Assembly: GCF_002128425.1 (NCBI RefSeq) | Contig: NZ_NESS01000014.1 | Span: 1-64,000, forward strand | DNA from: Gottfriedia acidiceleris | GTDB taxonomy: Bacteria; Bacillota; Bacilli; Bacillales; Bacillaceae_G | DNA length: 64,000 bases | Reading direction: 5' to 3' | Part shown: one piece after another, positions 35,197-43,143 of the stretch | Layout of the letters: every line of letters begins with the position of its first letter | How positions within the stretch are numbered: the first letter of the stretch is position 1 | Position numbers and translations under genes: made by a program | Notes under the pieces: model-generated | The model's database searches: none | Told to the model about the DNA's origin: nothing | The model's input: only the letters and a program-made list of their open reading frames with translations

Positions 35197-36189
35197 ATGA
35201 AAAGATTAGTAGTTTTTTTAGTGGCTATTTGTTTAATGTTAACCGGATGTGGTCAAAACAAAACAGCCAATACTAAAAAGGAAAAGAAATTAAAAAAGGT
35301 GACTGTCGTACTAGACTGGACGCCAAATACAAATCATACGGGGCTTTTTGTTGCTAAAGAAAAAGGTTACTTTAAGGAACAAGGACTTGATGTAGATATA
35401 ATCAGCCCGGGAGAAACAGGGGCAGATCAATTGGTGGCATCTGGTAAAGCCGATTTTGGAGTTTCTTATCAAGAGTCAATTACACAAGCAAGAGTTCAAA
35501 ATGTACCGATTGTTTCAATTGCAGCAATTATTCAACATAATACTTCTGGGTTTGCGTCGCCAGTGAAAAAAGAAATTAAGTCTCCAAAAGACTTCGTTGG
35601 TAAAACATATGGTGGTTGGGGTTCACCAGTTGAAAAAGCAATTTTAAAATCACTTATGTCAGAAGAAAATGCTAATGTTAATAAGTTAAATATCGTAAAT
35701 ATGGGTGATGCTGATTTCTTTACAGCGGTAAAAAGAGATATCGATTTTGCTTGGATTTATCAAGGATGGACAGGTATTGAAGCAGAACTTCGTGGAGAAA
35801 AATTAAACATGATTTATTTAACTGATTATAGTAAAAAGCTAGATTACTATACTCCAGTTTTAGCTACGAACGAAAAAATGATTAGTAAAAATCCTAAAGT
35901 TGTAAAAGCGTTTGTGGCTGCAGCATCAAAAGGATATAATTTTGCAATTGATAACCCAAAAGAAGCTGCATCGATTTTACTAAAAGATAATCCGGATTTA
36001 GATAAAAAATTAGTAGAAAAAAGCCAAGAATGGTTAGCCTCTAAATATAAAGATGATGCAGACCGTTGGGGTGAGCAAAAGTTATCAGTATGGAAAAATT
36101 ATGCTGACTTTTTAGCTGAAAATAAATTGTTAGAAGGAAATTTTAAACCAAAAGAAGCATTTACAAATGATTTCTTACCAGCGAAATAA
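35197..36189 (+). CDS. thiY: Thiamine-precursor ABC transporter, binding lipoprotein
   Basis: A 330-residue NMT1/THI5-like binding protein. MKRLVVFLVAICLMLTGCGQ is a lipoprotein signal with Cys18 at the cleavage site. VVLDWTPNTNHTGLFVAKEKGYF is the pyrimidine-binding signature of this family, with YQGWTGIEAE further on. ThiY proteins bind formylaminopyrimidine or related HMP precursors outside the cell. AAAGGAGAT precedes ATG. First gene of the TPP-controlled operon with thiX and thiZ. Confidence 0.92.
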   Translation: MKRLVVFLVAICLMLTGCGQNKTANTKKEKKLKKVTVVLDWTPNTNHTGLFVAKEKGYFKEQGLDVDIISPGETGADQLVASGKADFGVSYQESITQARVQNVPIVSIAAIIQHNTSGFASPVKKEIKSPKDFVGKTYGGWGSPVEKAILKSLMSEENANVNKLNIVNMGDADFFTAVKRDIDFAWIYQGWTGIEAELRGEKLNMIYLTDYSKKLDYYTPVLATNEKMISKNPKVVKAFVAAASKGYNFAIDNPKEAASILLKDNPDLDKKLVEKSQEWLASKYKDDADRWGEQKLSVWKNYADFLAENKLLEGNFKPKEAFTNDFLPAK

Positions 36190-36201
36190 GGGGGAGTAAA
36201 A

Positions 36202-36492
36202 ATGCAAACTACTTTAATGAGTGTACAAATTATACCAAAAACAAAAAATATTGAAGATGTTATCCCAGCAGTTGATGAAGCAATTAAAATTATTGATGAA
36301 TCAGGTGTAAAATATCAAGTTCAACCATTGGAAACAACTATGGAAGGTGACTTGAATCAATTGTTAATGGTTGTTCAAAAAATGAATGAAAGAATGATTG
36401 AAATAGGTTGCCATAATGTTATAACTCAAATGAAAATACTTTATCAACCACAAGGTATTACAATGGATGTGTTAACGGAGAAGTATCGTTAA
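36202..36492 (+). CDS. Thiamine-binding MTH1187/YkoF-type protein
   Basis: A 96-residue protein of the MTH1187 (DUF77) family: TLMSVQIIPKT, AIKIIDESGVKYQVQPLETTMEGDLNQLL and NVITQMKI fit the ferredoxin-like fold shared with YkoF, which binds thiamine or its pyrimidine part. There is no signal peptide, so it acts in the cytoplasm. GGGGGAG precedes ATG. It lies between the binding lipoprotein and permease genes and overlaps the permease start by one base (TAATG), implying coupled translation. Its exact job, carrier or sensor, is not established. Confidence 0.8.
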   Translation: MQTTLMSVQIIPKTKNIEDVIPAVDEAIKIIDESGVKYQVQPLETTMEGDLNQLLMVVQKMNERMIEIGCHNVITQMKILYQPQGITMDVLTEKYR

Positions 36493-37259
36493 TGAAACTA
36501 AAAAATATGAAAGGATGGCAACCTATTGTTGTCATCCTGCTTTTTTTAATCTGTTGGCAGCTAAGTATTAAAATTTGGAAAATCGAATCTTGGTTATTGC
36601 CAGGACCGATCTCAATCTTTAAAGAAGGAATGAAATCATCTGATTCACTACTTCCTCATATTTCTACTACAATTCAATTAACGATTATTGGGTTGTTAAT
36701 TGGTAGTTTATTAGGATTTTTAATAGCATTTCTATTACATTTAATTCCGGGTGTTAGGGAAGCTTTTTACCCATTATTAATTCTTTCGCAAAATGTACCA
36801 ATTATCGTATTAGCACCGCTTTTAATTATTTGGTTTGGATTTGGTGTATTACCTAAATTAATTATTATTTCTCTTGTTTGTTTTTTCCCTGTTACAGTAT
36901 CGGCGTTGGATGGATTCCGACAAACACCAAGTGAACTAATAAATTATATGAAAATGGCAGGAGCATCCAAATCACAAATTTTTTGGAAAGTTGAGTTACC
37001 GTTTTCTCTACCTTCTATTTTTTCTGGCTTAAAGATTTCGGCAACTTATAGTGTTATGGGAGCAGTTATATCTGAATGGCTAGGAGCGAAATCAGGAATT
37101 GGAGTATATATGACTCTTGCTTCATCTTCATTTAGAACAGATCGAGTATTTGTTTCAATATTTATCATTATGTTTTTAAGTATGCTTTTCTTCTTCCTTA
37201 TCGTCATAATTGAACGTTTTACTGTTAAATGGAAAGTTAAAGGGGAGAAACGGAAATGA
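36492..37259 (+). CDS. thiX: Thiamine-precursor ABC transporter, permease
   Basis: A 255-residue inner-membrane permease with about six helices. The cytoplasmic EAA loop is visible as YMKMAGASKSQIFWKVELPFSLPSIFSGLKI (residues about 153-183), where the ATPase docks. Homologous to SsuC/TauC-type permeases; the operon and riboswitch define it as thiamine-precursor uptake. Its start overlaps the preceding stop, and its stop overlaps thiZ (ATGA). Confidence 0.92.
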   Translation: MKLKNMKGWQPIVVILLFLICWQLSIKIWKIESWLLPGPISIFKEGMKSSDSLLPHISTTIQLTIIGLLIGSLLGFLIAFLLHLIPGVREAFYPLLILSQNVPIIVLAPLLIIWFGFGVLPKLIIISLVCFFPVTVSALDGFRQTPSELINYMKMAGASKSQIFWKVELPFSLPSIFSGLKISATYSVMGAVISEWLGAKSGIGVYMTLASSSFRTDRVFVSIFIIMFLSMLFFFLIVIIERFTVKWKVKGEKRK

Positions 37260-37987
37260 CATTACAAGTGGAACAATTATCAAAGAGTTATAGTGGTCAA
37301 CAAGTATTAGATAATATATCCCTTTATGTAAACGAGGGGGAATTTGTATCGATTTTAGGTCCATCTGGTAGTGGGAAAAGTACGTTGTTTCATCTAATAG
37401 GTGGTTTACTAAAACCTGATTCTGGAGAAATAAAGTTAAATGGGTCGGTAATAAATGGAGAACTAGGTCATATTAGTTTTATGCCACAAGATAACTCATT
37501 GTTACCTTGGAGAACAGTATTAAAAAATATTGCTTTGTCACAAGAATTAAAACATAAGCCTGATGAAAAATTGGCAAGAGACTGGCTTAAAAGAACTGGA
37601 TTAGAAAACTATGAGAATGCTTACCCACATGAATTATCTGGTGGTATGAAACAAAGAGTTTCATTTTTAAGGTCATTACTTGCCCCTCAGTCATTTATGT
37701 GTATGGATGAGCCTTTTTCAGCTTTAGATGAGTTTACTAGACTTGAAATGCAACAATGGCTTTTATCAATTTGGGAGAAACAACGACGTTCAATTTTATT
37801 AGTTACGCACAATATTGATGAAGCGTTATTAATGTCTGATCGAATCTATATATTTTCTGACAAACCAGCCAAAATCAAAGAAGAAATTATTGTGCCGTTT
37901 CCAAGACCACGAAAAAAAGAATTATTATTAAGTGACGAATTTACGGAATATAAAAGAAAAATCTATTTGGCTTTAGAGAAGGAGTAA
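37256..37987 (+). CDS. thiZ: Thiamine-precursor ABC transporter, ATPase
   Basis: A 243-residue ABC ATPase: Walker A GPSGSGKST near residue 38, Q-loop MPQDNSLLPWR, signature LSGGMKQR, Walker B FMCMDEPFSALD, and the switch His in LLVTHNIDEAL. It powers uptake through ThiX. Start codon overlaps the thiX stop; AAAGGGGAG is ahead. Nitrate/sulfonate/taurine ATPases are similar, but the TPP riboswitch fixes the assignment. Confidence 0.92.
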   Translation: MTLQVEQLSKSYSGQQVLDNISLYVNEGEFVSILGPSGSGKSTLFHLIGGLLKPDSGEIKLNGSVINGELGHISFMPQDNSLLPWRTVLKNIALSQELKHKPDEKLARDWLKRTGLENYENAYPHELSGGMKQRVSFLRSLLAPQSFMCMDEPFSALDEFTRLEMQQWLLSIWEKQRRSILLVTHNIDEALLMSDRIYIFSDKPAKIKEEIIVPFPRPRKKELLLSDEFTEYKRKIYLALEKE

Positions 37988-37991
37988 TACG

Positions 37992-38759
37992 ATGAAAATG
38001 ATAGATGCTCATATTCATTTAGATTCTTATGATACTAGTCAAAGAGAAGAAATATTATCTAAAATGGAAAGAGACGAAATCACGGCAGTCATTTCGGTTT
38101 CGATGGATTTAAAATCTAGTAAGAAAAATTTAGAGTTAAAAAAACAAAATAAAAGTGTATATCCTGCATTCGGATTTCATCCTGAACAACAAATCCCTTC
38201 TGATGAAGAGGTTGATAAGTTAATTGAATGGATTAAGATCCATCAGCATGAAATGGTTGCAATTGGGGAAGTTGGATTACCATATTATAAGAATTTGGAA
38301 GAACAAATTGATTACGTACCTTATACTCTATTACTAGAAAAGTTTATCTCTCTTGCAAAAGAGTTAAATAAACCAATCGTATTACATGCAGTTTATGAGG
38401 ACGCCGAAACCGTATGTAATTTATTAGAAAAATATTTTATTAAAAAAGCTCATTTTCATTGGTTTAAAGGAGACGATTATACAATTAAACGGATGATAAA
38501 AAATGAGTATTTTATCTCAATTACACCAGATGTATTATATGAAAATGAGATTCAAGACTTAGTAAGAAAGTATCCTTTAGAATTAATGATGGTAGAAACA
38601 GATGGACCTTGGCCATTTGAAGGGCCATTTGAAAATGAGTGGACACATCCTAAATTTATGCATCAATCGGTTACAAAGATCGCTGAGTTAAAAGATATAG
38701 ATTTATCAAGTGCATATAAAATTTTATATGAAAATACTAAGAAGTTTTATAGTATTTAA
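37992..38759 (+). CDS. TatD-family metal hydrolase in the thiamine operon
   Basis: A 255-residue TIM-barrel hydrolase. Metal ligands of the TatD type are all present: MIDAHIHLD (HxH), AIGEVGLPYY (Glu), VLHAVYEDA (His), HFHWF (His) and VETDGPW (Asp). TatD enzymes include DNases, but this branch has FGFHPEQQ and GPFENEWTHP rather than the standard nuclease sequence. It follows thiZ by four bases with GAGAAGGAG at the junction, so it belongs to the TPP-controlled operon. A role in processing imported thiamine breakdown products is an inference; the usual salvage genes tenA and ylmB are not here. Confidence 0.8.
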   Translation: MKMIDAHIHLDSYDTSQREEILSKMERDEITAVISVSMDLKSSKKNLELKKQNKSVYPAFGFHPEQQIPSDEEVDKLIEWIKIHQHEMVAIGEVGLPYYKNLEEQIDYVPYTLLLEKFISLAKELNKPIVLHAVYEDAETVCNLLEKYFIKKAHFHWFKGDDYTIKRMIKNEYFISITPDVLYENEIQDLVRKYPLELMMVETDGPWPFEGPFENEWTHPKFMHQSVTKIAELKDIDLSSAYKILYENTKKFYSI

Positions 38760-38764
38760 AATAA

Positions 38765-38797
38765 GAAAATCGTTTTCTAACAGGAAACGATTTTTTG
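38765..38797 (+). terminator. Terminator of the thiamine operon
   Basis: GAAAATCGTTTTC pairs with GGAAACGATTTT around TAACA, followed by T-rich sequence. Confidence 0.88.
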
Positions 38798-38847
38798 TTT
38801 TATAAGATGGCAAAAAGAGTTAAAAATAAAATCCCCCTATAGCAGAG

Positions 38848-38878
38848 CTTCTATCCTAATATACAGATAGGCTTTTTT
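38848..38878 (+). terminator. Second terminator-like hairpin after the thiamine operon
   Basis: AGCTTCTATC pairs imperfectly with GATAGGCT, then TTTTTTA. It is 80 bases after the first terminator; the rest of this gap (to 38980) shows nothing else. Confidence 0.5.
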
Positions 38879-38983
38879 ATCTACTATAAGTAGGATATGA
38901 ATTAAAGCTTTAAATTTAGACAATCAGATTGTTTGCAAGCAAGAAAATCGTGAAATGTGAATCACTAAGTTTTAATGAAAATA

Positions 38984-39013
38984 CCAAAACCGGCATATCG
39001 ATTAGAATGCCGG
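38984..39013 (-). terminator. Terminator of gerE
   Basis: CCGGCAT (38990-38996) and ATGCCGG (39007-39013) pair; the minus strand continues TTTTGGTATTTT. Confidence 0.8.
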
Positions 39014-39046
39014 CAGTATGTTGGTTTGTAGAAATCTACAAAATAA

Positions 39047-39271
39047 CTACAGTTCAAGCTCTCCCATACGAAGAAGCTCAATAACTGCTTGTGATCGCCC
39101 CTTAACCCCAAGCTTCTGCATTGCATTTGAAATATGATTTCTCACAGTTTTTTCACTTATAAAAAGTTCTTCAGCAATTTCTCTTGTAGTCTTATCTTGA
39201 ACAAGAAGCTCGAATACTTCTTTTTCACGCTTTGTGAGTGTGTGCTTTGTTTGATAGTCTCTATCCTTCAA
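39047..39271 (-). CDS. gerE: Late mother-cell sporulation regulator GerE
   Basis: A 74-residue LuxR-type DNA-binding protein, the same length as B. subtilis GerE. LTKREKEVFELLVQDKTTREIAEELFISEKTVRNHISNAMQKLGVKGRSQAV contains the helix-turn-helix and is almost invariant among bacilli. Start is TTG 39271 with AAGGAGG ten bases ahead, giving MKDRDYQTKH; an in-frame ATG at 39322 has no ribosome binding site and lies in the leader. GerE modulates coat genes with sigma-K at the end of sporulation. A sigma-K promoter match lies upstream. Confidence 0.96.
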   Translation of the reverse strand: MKDRDYQTKHTLTKREKEVFELLVQDKTTREIAEELFISEKTVRNHISNAMQKLGVKGRSQAVIELLRMGELEL

Positions 39272-39332
39272 CTGTGCTAACCCTCCTTGCTTGACCGAGC
39301 TGTTCTTCGGATGGGTATTCATTTAGTCTTTT

Positions 39333-39361
39333 TATCATATGAACGATAGGTCTTTTAGGTG
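39333..39361 (-). promoter_or_regulatory. Sigma-K promoter of gerE
   Basis: On the minus strand CATATGATA matches the sigma-K -10 form CATAnnnTA, and an AC pair lies 17 bases upstream as expected for -35. It is about 60 bases before the TTG start, consistent with known sigma-K control of gerE. Confidence 0.7.
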
Positions 39362-39477
39362 AATATTTCCAGTAAATTTAGAGCTAGATTTAAATTATTT
39401 ATTTTTTTCTATTTAGCTTGTTCTAAAAAATGTACAGGCTCGTATAAATAGTAAAAAAGCGTGGGGGGAGTATGGTG

Positions 39478-40518
39478 ATGAAAAAAAGATTATTAGTAAC
39501 AGCGGCAGCAGTATGTGGAATCGCAACAATGAGTGGATGTAGTTTACTTCCAACGAAATCTTCAACTGACATTGATCCACCTAAAACTGTAGTTTATAAA
39601 AGTGATCAACCTTCAAAAGAAGTTCAAGCAAAGAAGGAGGAAACGGTAAAAAGGGAATTATATTTAATTGACCGTAACGGTTATGTTGTACCGCAAACAT
39701 TCCAATTACCAAAGTCTACAAGCTTGGCTAAACAAGCATTAGAGTATTTAGTAAAAGATGGTCCTGTTACAGATGAATTACCGAATGGTTTTCAAGCAGT
39801 TTTACCTCCGAATACTGAAGTTTTAGGTGTTCAAACTCAAAAGGATGGTACGATTATTGCTGATTTTTCACCGGAATTTAAGCAATACCGTGCTGAAGAT
39901 GAGTTAAAAGTATTTCAAGCAGTTACTTGGACTTTAACTCAATTTGATAATGTGACAAAGGTAAAAATACGAGTAAACGGAAAAGAGCTTGCATCGATGC
40001 CAGTAAATAAGGCTCAGATTGGTGATGGGTTAACAAGAGATGATGGAATTAACTTTGATAAAGGTGACATTGTAGATATTATGAACTCTAGACCAGTTAC
40101 GCTATATTATGTTTCTCAAGGTGAAATGGGAGACACTTATTATGTACCTGTAACGACAAGGATTTCAAATGCTGAAACAGATTCGTATTCAGCAATTGTA
40201 AACGAACTTGTAAAAGGTCCATCTGAATATTCAAATTTAGTTTCCGATTTTGGAACAGATACGAAACTAGTTAGTCAACCTGTTTTCAAAGGTGGTAAGT
40301 TAGTACTTAATTTTAACGATGGTATCTATGGTAATATTGCAAAAAATATGATCAATAATGATGTATTACAGCCACTTGTTCTTTCTTTAACAGAGCAAAA
40401 AGGTGTTAAGTCCATTGAGATTCAAATCAATGGTAAGTTAACTGCGTTAGACCAACAAGGCAAGCCTTTAAGCCAACCTGTTTCTAGACCTAAGGATGTA
40501 AATACGAAAAAATTGTAA
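39478..40518 (+). CDS. gerM: Germination lipoprotein GerM
   Basis: A 346-residue exported lipoprotein required in B. subtilis for normal sporulation septum events and germination. The start MKKRLLVTAAAVCGIATMSGC is a lipoprotein signal with the modified Cys in MSGC. Two GerMN domains follow: one beginning ELYLIDRNGYVVPQTFQLP, the second VTLYYVSQGEMGDTYYVPVTTRI, each with a strand-helix pattern ending in KVKIRVNGK and SIEIQINGK. ATG 39478 has GGGGGGAG seven bases ahead; ATG 39472 is too close to it. A terminator follows. Confidence 0.93.
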   Translation: MKKRLLVTAAAVCGIATMSGCSLLPTKSSTDIDPPKTVVYKSDQPSKEVQAKKEETVKRELYLIDRNGYVVPQTFQLPKSTSLAKQALEYLVKDGPVTDELPNGFQAVLPPNTEVLGVQTQKDGTIIADFSPEFKQYRAEDELKVFQAVTWTLTQFDNVTKVKIRVNGKELASMPVNKAQIGDGLTRDDGINFDKGDIVDIMNSRPVTLYYVSQGEMGDTYYVPVTTRISNAETDSYSAIVNELVKGPSEYSNLVSDFGTDTKLVSQPVFKGGKLVLNFNDGIYGNIAKNMINNDVLQPLVLSLTEQKGVKSIEIQINGKLTALDQQGKPLSQPVSRPKDVNTKKL

Positions 40519-40577
40519 GCCGGTCGTTAGGAAAAGATTTAAACTATTTGCCTTTTAAAAAAATTCTTTAAAATATG

Positions 40578-40625
40578 AACCTTGTACAAAAATTGTGATG
40601 ATTTTTGTGCAAGGTTTTAATTTTA
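40578..40625 (+). terminator. Terminator after gerM
   Basis: AACCTTGTACAAAAAT pairs with ATTTTTGTGCAAGGTT around seven bases, then TTAATTTT. Confidence 0.85.
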
Positions 40626-40709
40626 TCTTTAATTTACACTTAATAAGTAGAAATGAAATCGCATTTTTGTCTATACTAGTATTTGGAAGATTTTGTAGGA
40701 GGAACAAAC

Positions 40710-41450
40710 ATGACAAGAACAGATGGAAGATTAAATAATGAACTTAGACCGATAGAGATTATTACGCACTATACAAAACATGCAGAAGGTTCTGTGCTTA
40801 TTAGTATTGGTGATACGAAGGTAATTTGTAATGCAACAGTTGAGGACCGTGTGCCACCATTTTTGAGAAATAGTGGAAAAGGTTGGATTTCAGCTGAATA
40901 TTCTATGCTACCTAGAGCTACTCAAGAGCGTACAATTCGTGAATCATCTAAAGGAAAAGTTACTGGTCGTACAATGGAAATTCAACGTTTAATTGGAAGA
41001 GCGTTAAGAGCAGTAGTTGATTTAGAAGCACTTGGTGAAAAGACGATTTGGATCGATTGTGATGTAATTCAAGCAGATGGAGGAACAAGAACGACTTCAA
41101 TTACTGGTGCATTTGTTGCGATGATGCTTGCATTTGATAAATTAGTTAAAATGGATAAATTGAAATCGTATCCTGTAAAAGATTACTTAGCAGCAACTTC
41201 AGTTGGAATTTTAGATGAAATTGGACCAGTATTAGATTTATATTATGTAGAAGATTCAGCTGCAAATGTTGATATGAATATTATTATGACTGGAAAAGGT
41301 CAGTTTGTTGAACTTCAAGGGACTGGTGAAGAAGCAACTTTTTCAAGAGAAGAATTAAACGAGTTATTATCTTTAGGTGAAATGGGAATTAAATCTCTTA
41401 TTGAAAAACAAAAAGAAGTGTTATTACAAGAAGGTATTAAATTTCAATAA
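40710..41450 (+). CDS. rph: Ribonuclease PH
   Basis: A 246-residue phosphorolytic exoribonuclease that trims tRNA 3' ends. [13 protein letters not shown] opens the protein; [22 protein letters not shown] and [20 protein letters not shown] carry the substrate-binding arginines; [20 protein letters not shown] holds the phosphate-site Asp region. ATG 40710 has TAGGAGGA ahead; an earlier in-frame ATG at 40683 is within the leader. Gene order gerM-rph-ysnA-ysnB is as in B. subtilis. Confidence 0.97.
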   Translation: MTRTDGRLNNELRPIEIITHYTKHAEGSVLISIGDTKVICNATVEDRVPPFLRNSGKGWISAEYSMLPRATQERTIRESSKGKVTGRTMEIQRLIGRALRAVVDLEALGEKTIWIDCDVIQADGGTRTTSITGAFVAMMLAFDKLVKMDKLKSYPVKDYLAATSVGILDEIGPVLDLYYVEDSAANVDMNIIMTGKGQFVELQGTGEEATFSREELNELLSLGEMGIKSLIEKQKEVLLQEGIKFQ

Positions 41451-41474
41451 TCATTTCGAGGAGAGACTTTAAAG

Positions 41475-42098
41475 ATGGAAACAATTATTATTGCGACAAA
41501 TAATCAAGGGAAAGTGAAGGATTTTGAAGCGCTTTTTAACCCGATGGGATTTCAAATTAAATCTTTAAAAGACTTTCCTGAAATTCAAGAAGTTGAAGAA
41601 ACAGGAACTACATTTGAAGAAAATGCGATTTTAAAAGCTGAGTTTTTAGCTAGTGAGCTAAATACGCCTGTAATTGCAGATGACTCTGGTTTAATAGTGG
41701 ATGCACTTGAAGGTAGACCAGGAGTTTATTCTGCTAGGTATGCTGGATTACATAAAAGTGACGAAGATAATTTACAAAAAGTATTAAGTGAGCTAGAAGG
41801 CGTTTTTCCAGGCAAAAGAACTGCGCGATTTTATTGTGCATTAGCTTTAGCAGTTCCAGGTAAAGAAACGATAACTGTTCATGGTACGGTTGAAGGGTAT
41901 ATTGCAAATGAAAAAAGAGGAACAAACGGTTTTGGTTACGATCCAATATTCTTTTTACCAGAATTAGATAAAACAATGGCTGAATTAACAACAGATGAAA
42001 AAGGTGGCTTAAGTCATCGCGCAAATGCAATTAAATCATTAATGAATGTTATAAATAAAGAAGATAAAGATTCTTTATTCAGAGGATCAAATAAATGA
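41475..42098 (+). CDS. ysnA: Non-canonical purine NTP pyrophosphatase (dITP/XTP)
   Basis: A 207-residue HAM1/RdgB enzyme that removes deaminated purine nucleotides. IIATNNQGKVKDFEALF, TFEENAILKAEFLA, VIADDSGLIVDALEGRPGVYSARYAG (catalytic Asp region), GTNGFGYDPIFFLPE and LSHRANAIKSL are all family motifs. CGAGGAGAGA precedes ATG. The last 15 residues are a lineage-specific tail. It overlaps ysnB by four bases (ATGA), so the two are translationally coupled. Confidence 0.95.
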   Translation: METIIIATNNQGKVKDFEALFNPMGFQIKSLKDFPEIQEVEETGTTFEENAILKAEFLASELNTPVIADDSGLIVDALEGRPGVYSARYAGLHKSDEDNLQKVLSELEGVFPGKRTARFYCALALAVPGKETITVHGTVEGYIANEKRGTNGFGYDPIFFLPELDKTMAELTTDEKGGLSHRANAIKSLMNVINKEDKDSLFRGSNK

Positions 42099-42598
42099 AA
42101 GTACTAATTGTAAGTGATAGCCATGGATTGACAAAACCATTGCAAGAAATCGCCGACCGATATCGTGACAGTGTAGACTTAATGATACACTGTGGAGATT
42201 CGGAATTAGAAGTTAATGCTAAGGAACTAAGAGACTATAATGTTGTAAGAGGGAATTGTGATTTCAGGGGAGAATTCCCTGAAGAATTTATTCACCGTGG
42301 GAATGAATATACAATCTTAGCAACACATGGTCATTTACACGGAATAAAACAGTCATTACAAAAGCTGTATTATCGTTGTAAAGAAGTTGGAGCAACAATT
42401 GCTTGTTTCGGTCACTCTCATGTATTAGGTGCAGAATTAATTGATGATGTGCTTTTTATTAATCCTGGCAGCATTTTATTACCGAGAATGCGTAAAGAAA
42501 AGACTTATGCTATTCTTGAAACATTTGGTAAGAAGGCCAATGTTACGTTTTATAATACAGATGGAACGGAGCTTATAACTACTTCATTTGAAATTTAA
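42095..42598 (+). CDS. ysnB: YfcE-type metallophosphoesterase YsnB
   Basis: A 167-residue phosphodiesterase with the two-metal site complete: VSDSHG, IHCGDSE, VRGNCD, TILATHGHLHG and CFGHSHVLG. The MJ0936/YfcE family hydrolyses simple phosphodiesters in vitro; the natural substrate is unknown. It overlaps the ysnA stop and ends the rph-ysnA-ysnB unit. Confidence 0.92.
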   Translation: MKVLIVSDSHGLTKPLQEIADRYRDSVDLMIHCGDSELEVNAKELRDYNVVRGNCDFRGEFPEEFIHRGNEYTILATHGHLHGIKQSLQKLYYRCKEVGATIACFGHSHVLGAELIDDVLFINPGSILLPRMRKEKTYAILETFGKKANVTFYNTDGTELITTSFEI

Positions 42599-42610
42599 TA
42601 AATAAATTGG

Positions 42611-42643
42611 GGTAAGTAGCTAAAATGTATTTGGCTACTTACC
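42611..42643 (+). terminator. Hairpin after ysnB, possible terminator
   Basis: GGTAAGTAGC and GCTACTTACC are exact complements around 13 bases, but no T run follows. Two further AT-rich inverted repeats follow before 42755. Confidence 0.5.
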
Positions 42644-42760
42644 TTACTTGAAAATAAAAAAATGTATGTGCTAAAAACTGGAAAACCTTAATAAAATAAG
42701 GTAATAATATAGCTTTAAAATTTTTTCCTTTATTTTGGAAAAAAAAGTTTTAAAATAGTG

Positions 42761-42789
42761 TTGACTTTATTTTGCATAGTGACTATAAT
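42761..42789 (+). promoter_or_regulatory. Strong sigma-A promoter of the tRNA pair
   Basis: TTGACT (42761-42766), 17-base spacer, TATAAT (42784-42789), 55 bases before the first tRNA. Confidence 0.9.
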
Positions 42790-42844
42790 AAATTATGTCG
42801 ACAGGGTGATGTCGCAAAGAAATAAAAAAAGAAATAAAAAATAT

Positions 42845-42918
42845 GCGGGTGTAGTTTAATGGTAAAATAGAAGCCTTCCAAGCTTCGGTCGTGGGTTCGA
42901 TTCCCATCACCCGCTCCA
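42845..42918 (+). tRNA. tRNA-Gly (UCC)
   Basis: A full cloverleaf: acceptor GCGGGTG / CACCCGC, D arm, anticodon stem GAAGC/GCTTC with loop CTTCCAA (anticodon TCC), T arm GTGGG/CCCAT with TTCGATT, and an encoded CCA end. Confidence 0.95.
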
Positions 42919-42921
42919 TAT

Positions 42922-42995
<74 letters not shown>

Positions 42996-42999
42996 TCCA

Positions 43000-43042
43000 A
43001 AAGACACTTGTTTTACTTAATGTAAAATAAGTGTCTTTTTTT
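43000..43042 (+). terminator. Terminator of the tRNA unit
   Basis: AAAGACACTT-TTTTAC pairs with GTAAAA-AAGTGTCTTT around TTAAT, followed by seven T. Confidence 0.92.
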
Positions 43043-43143
43043 GTATTTTAAGTACTTTTAATTAAAGAGCTTAGAAATAGAACATCATAAAATTTATCAT
43101 AGATATGTTATTCTAGTATAAATAAAAGAGTGGAGTGATGTAA

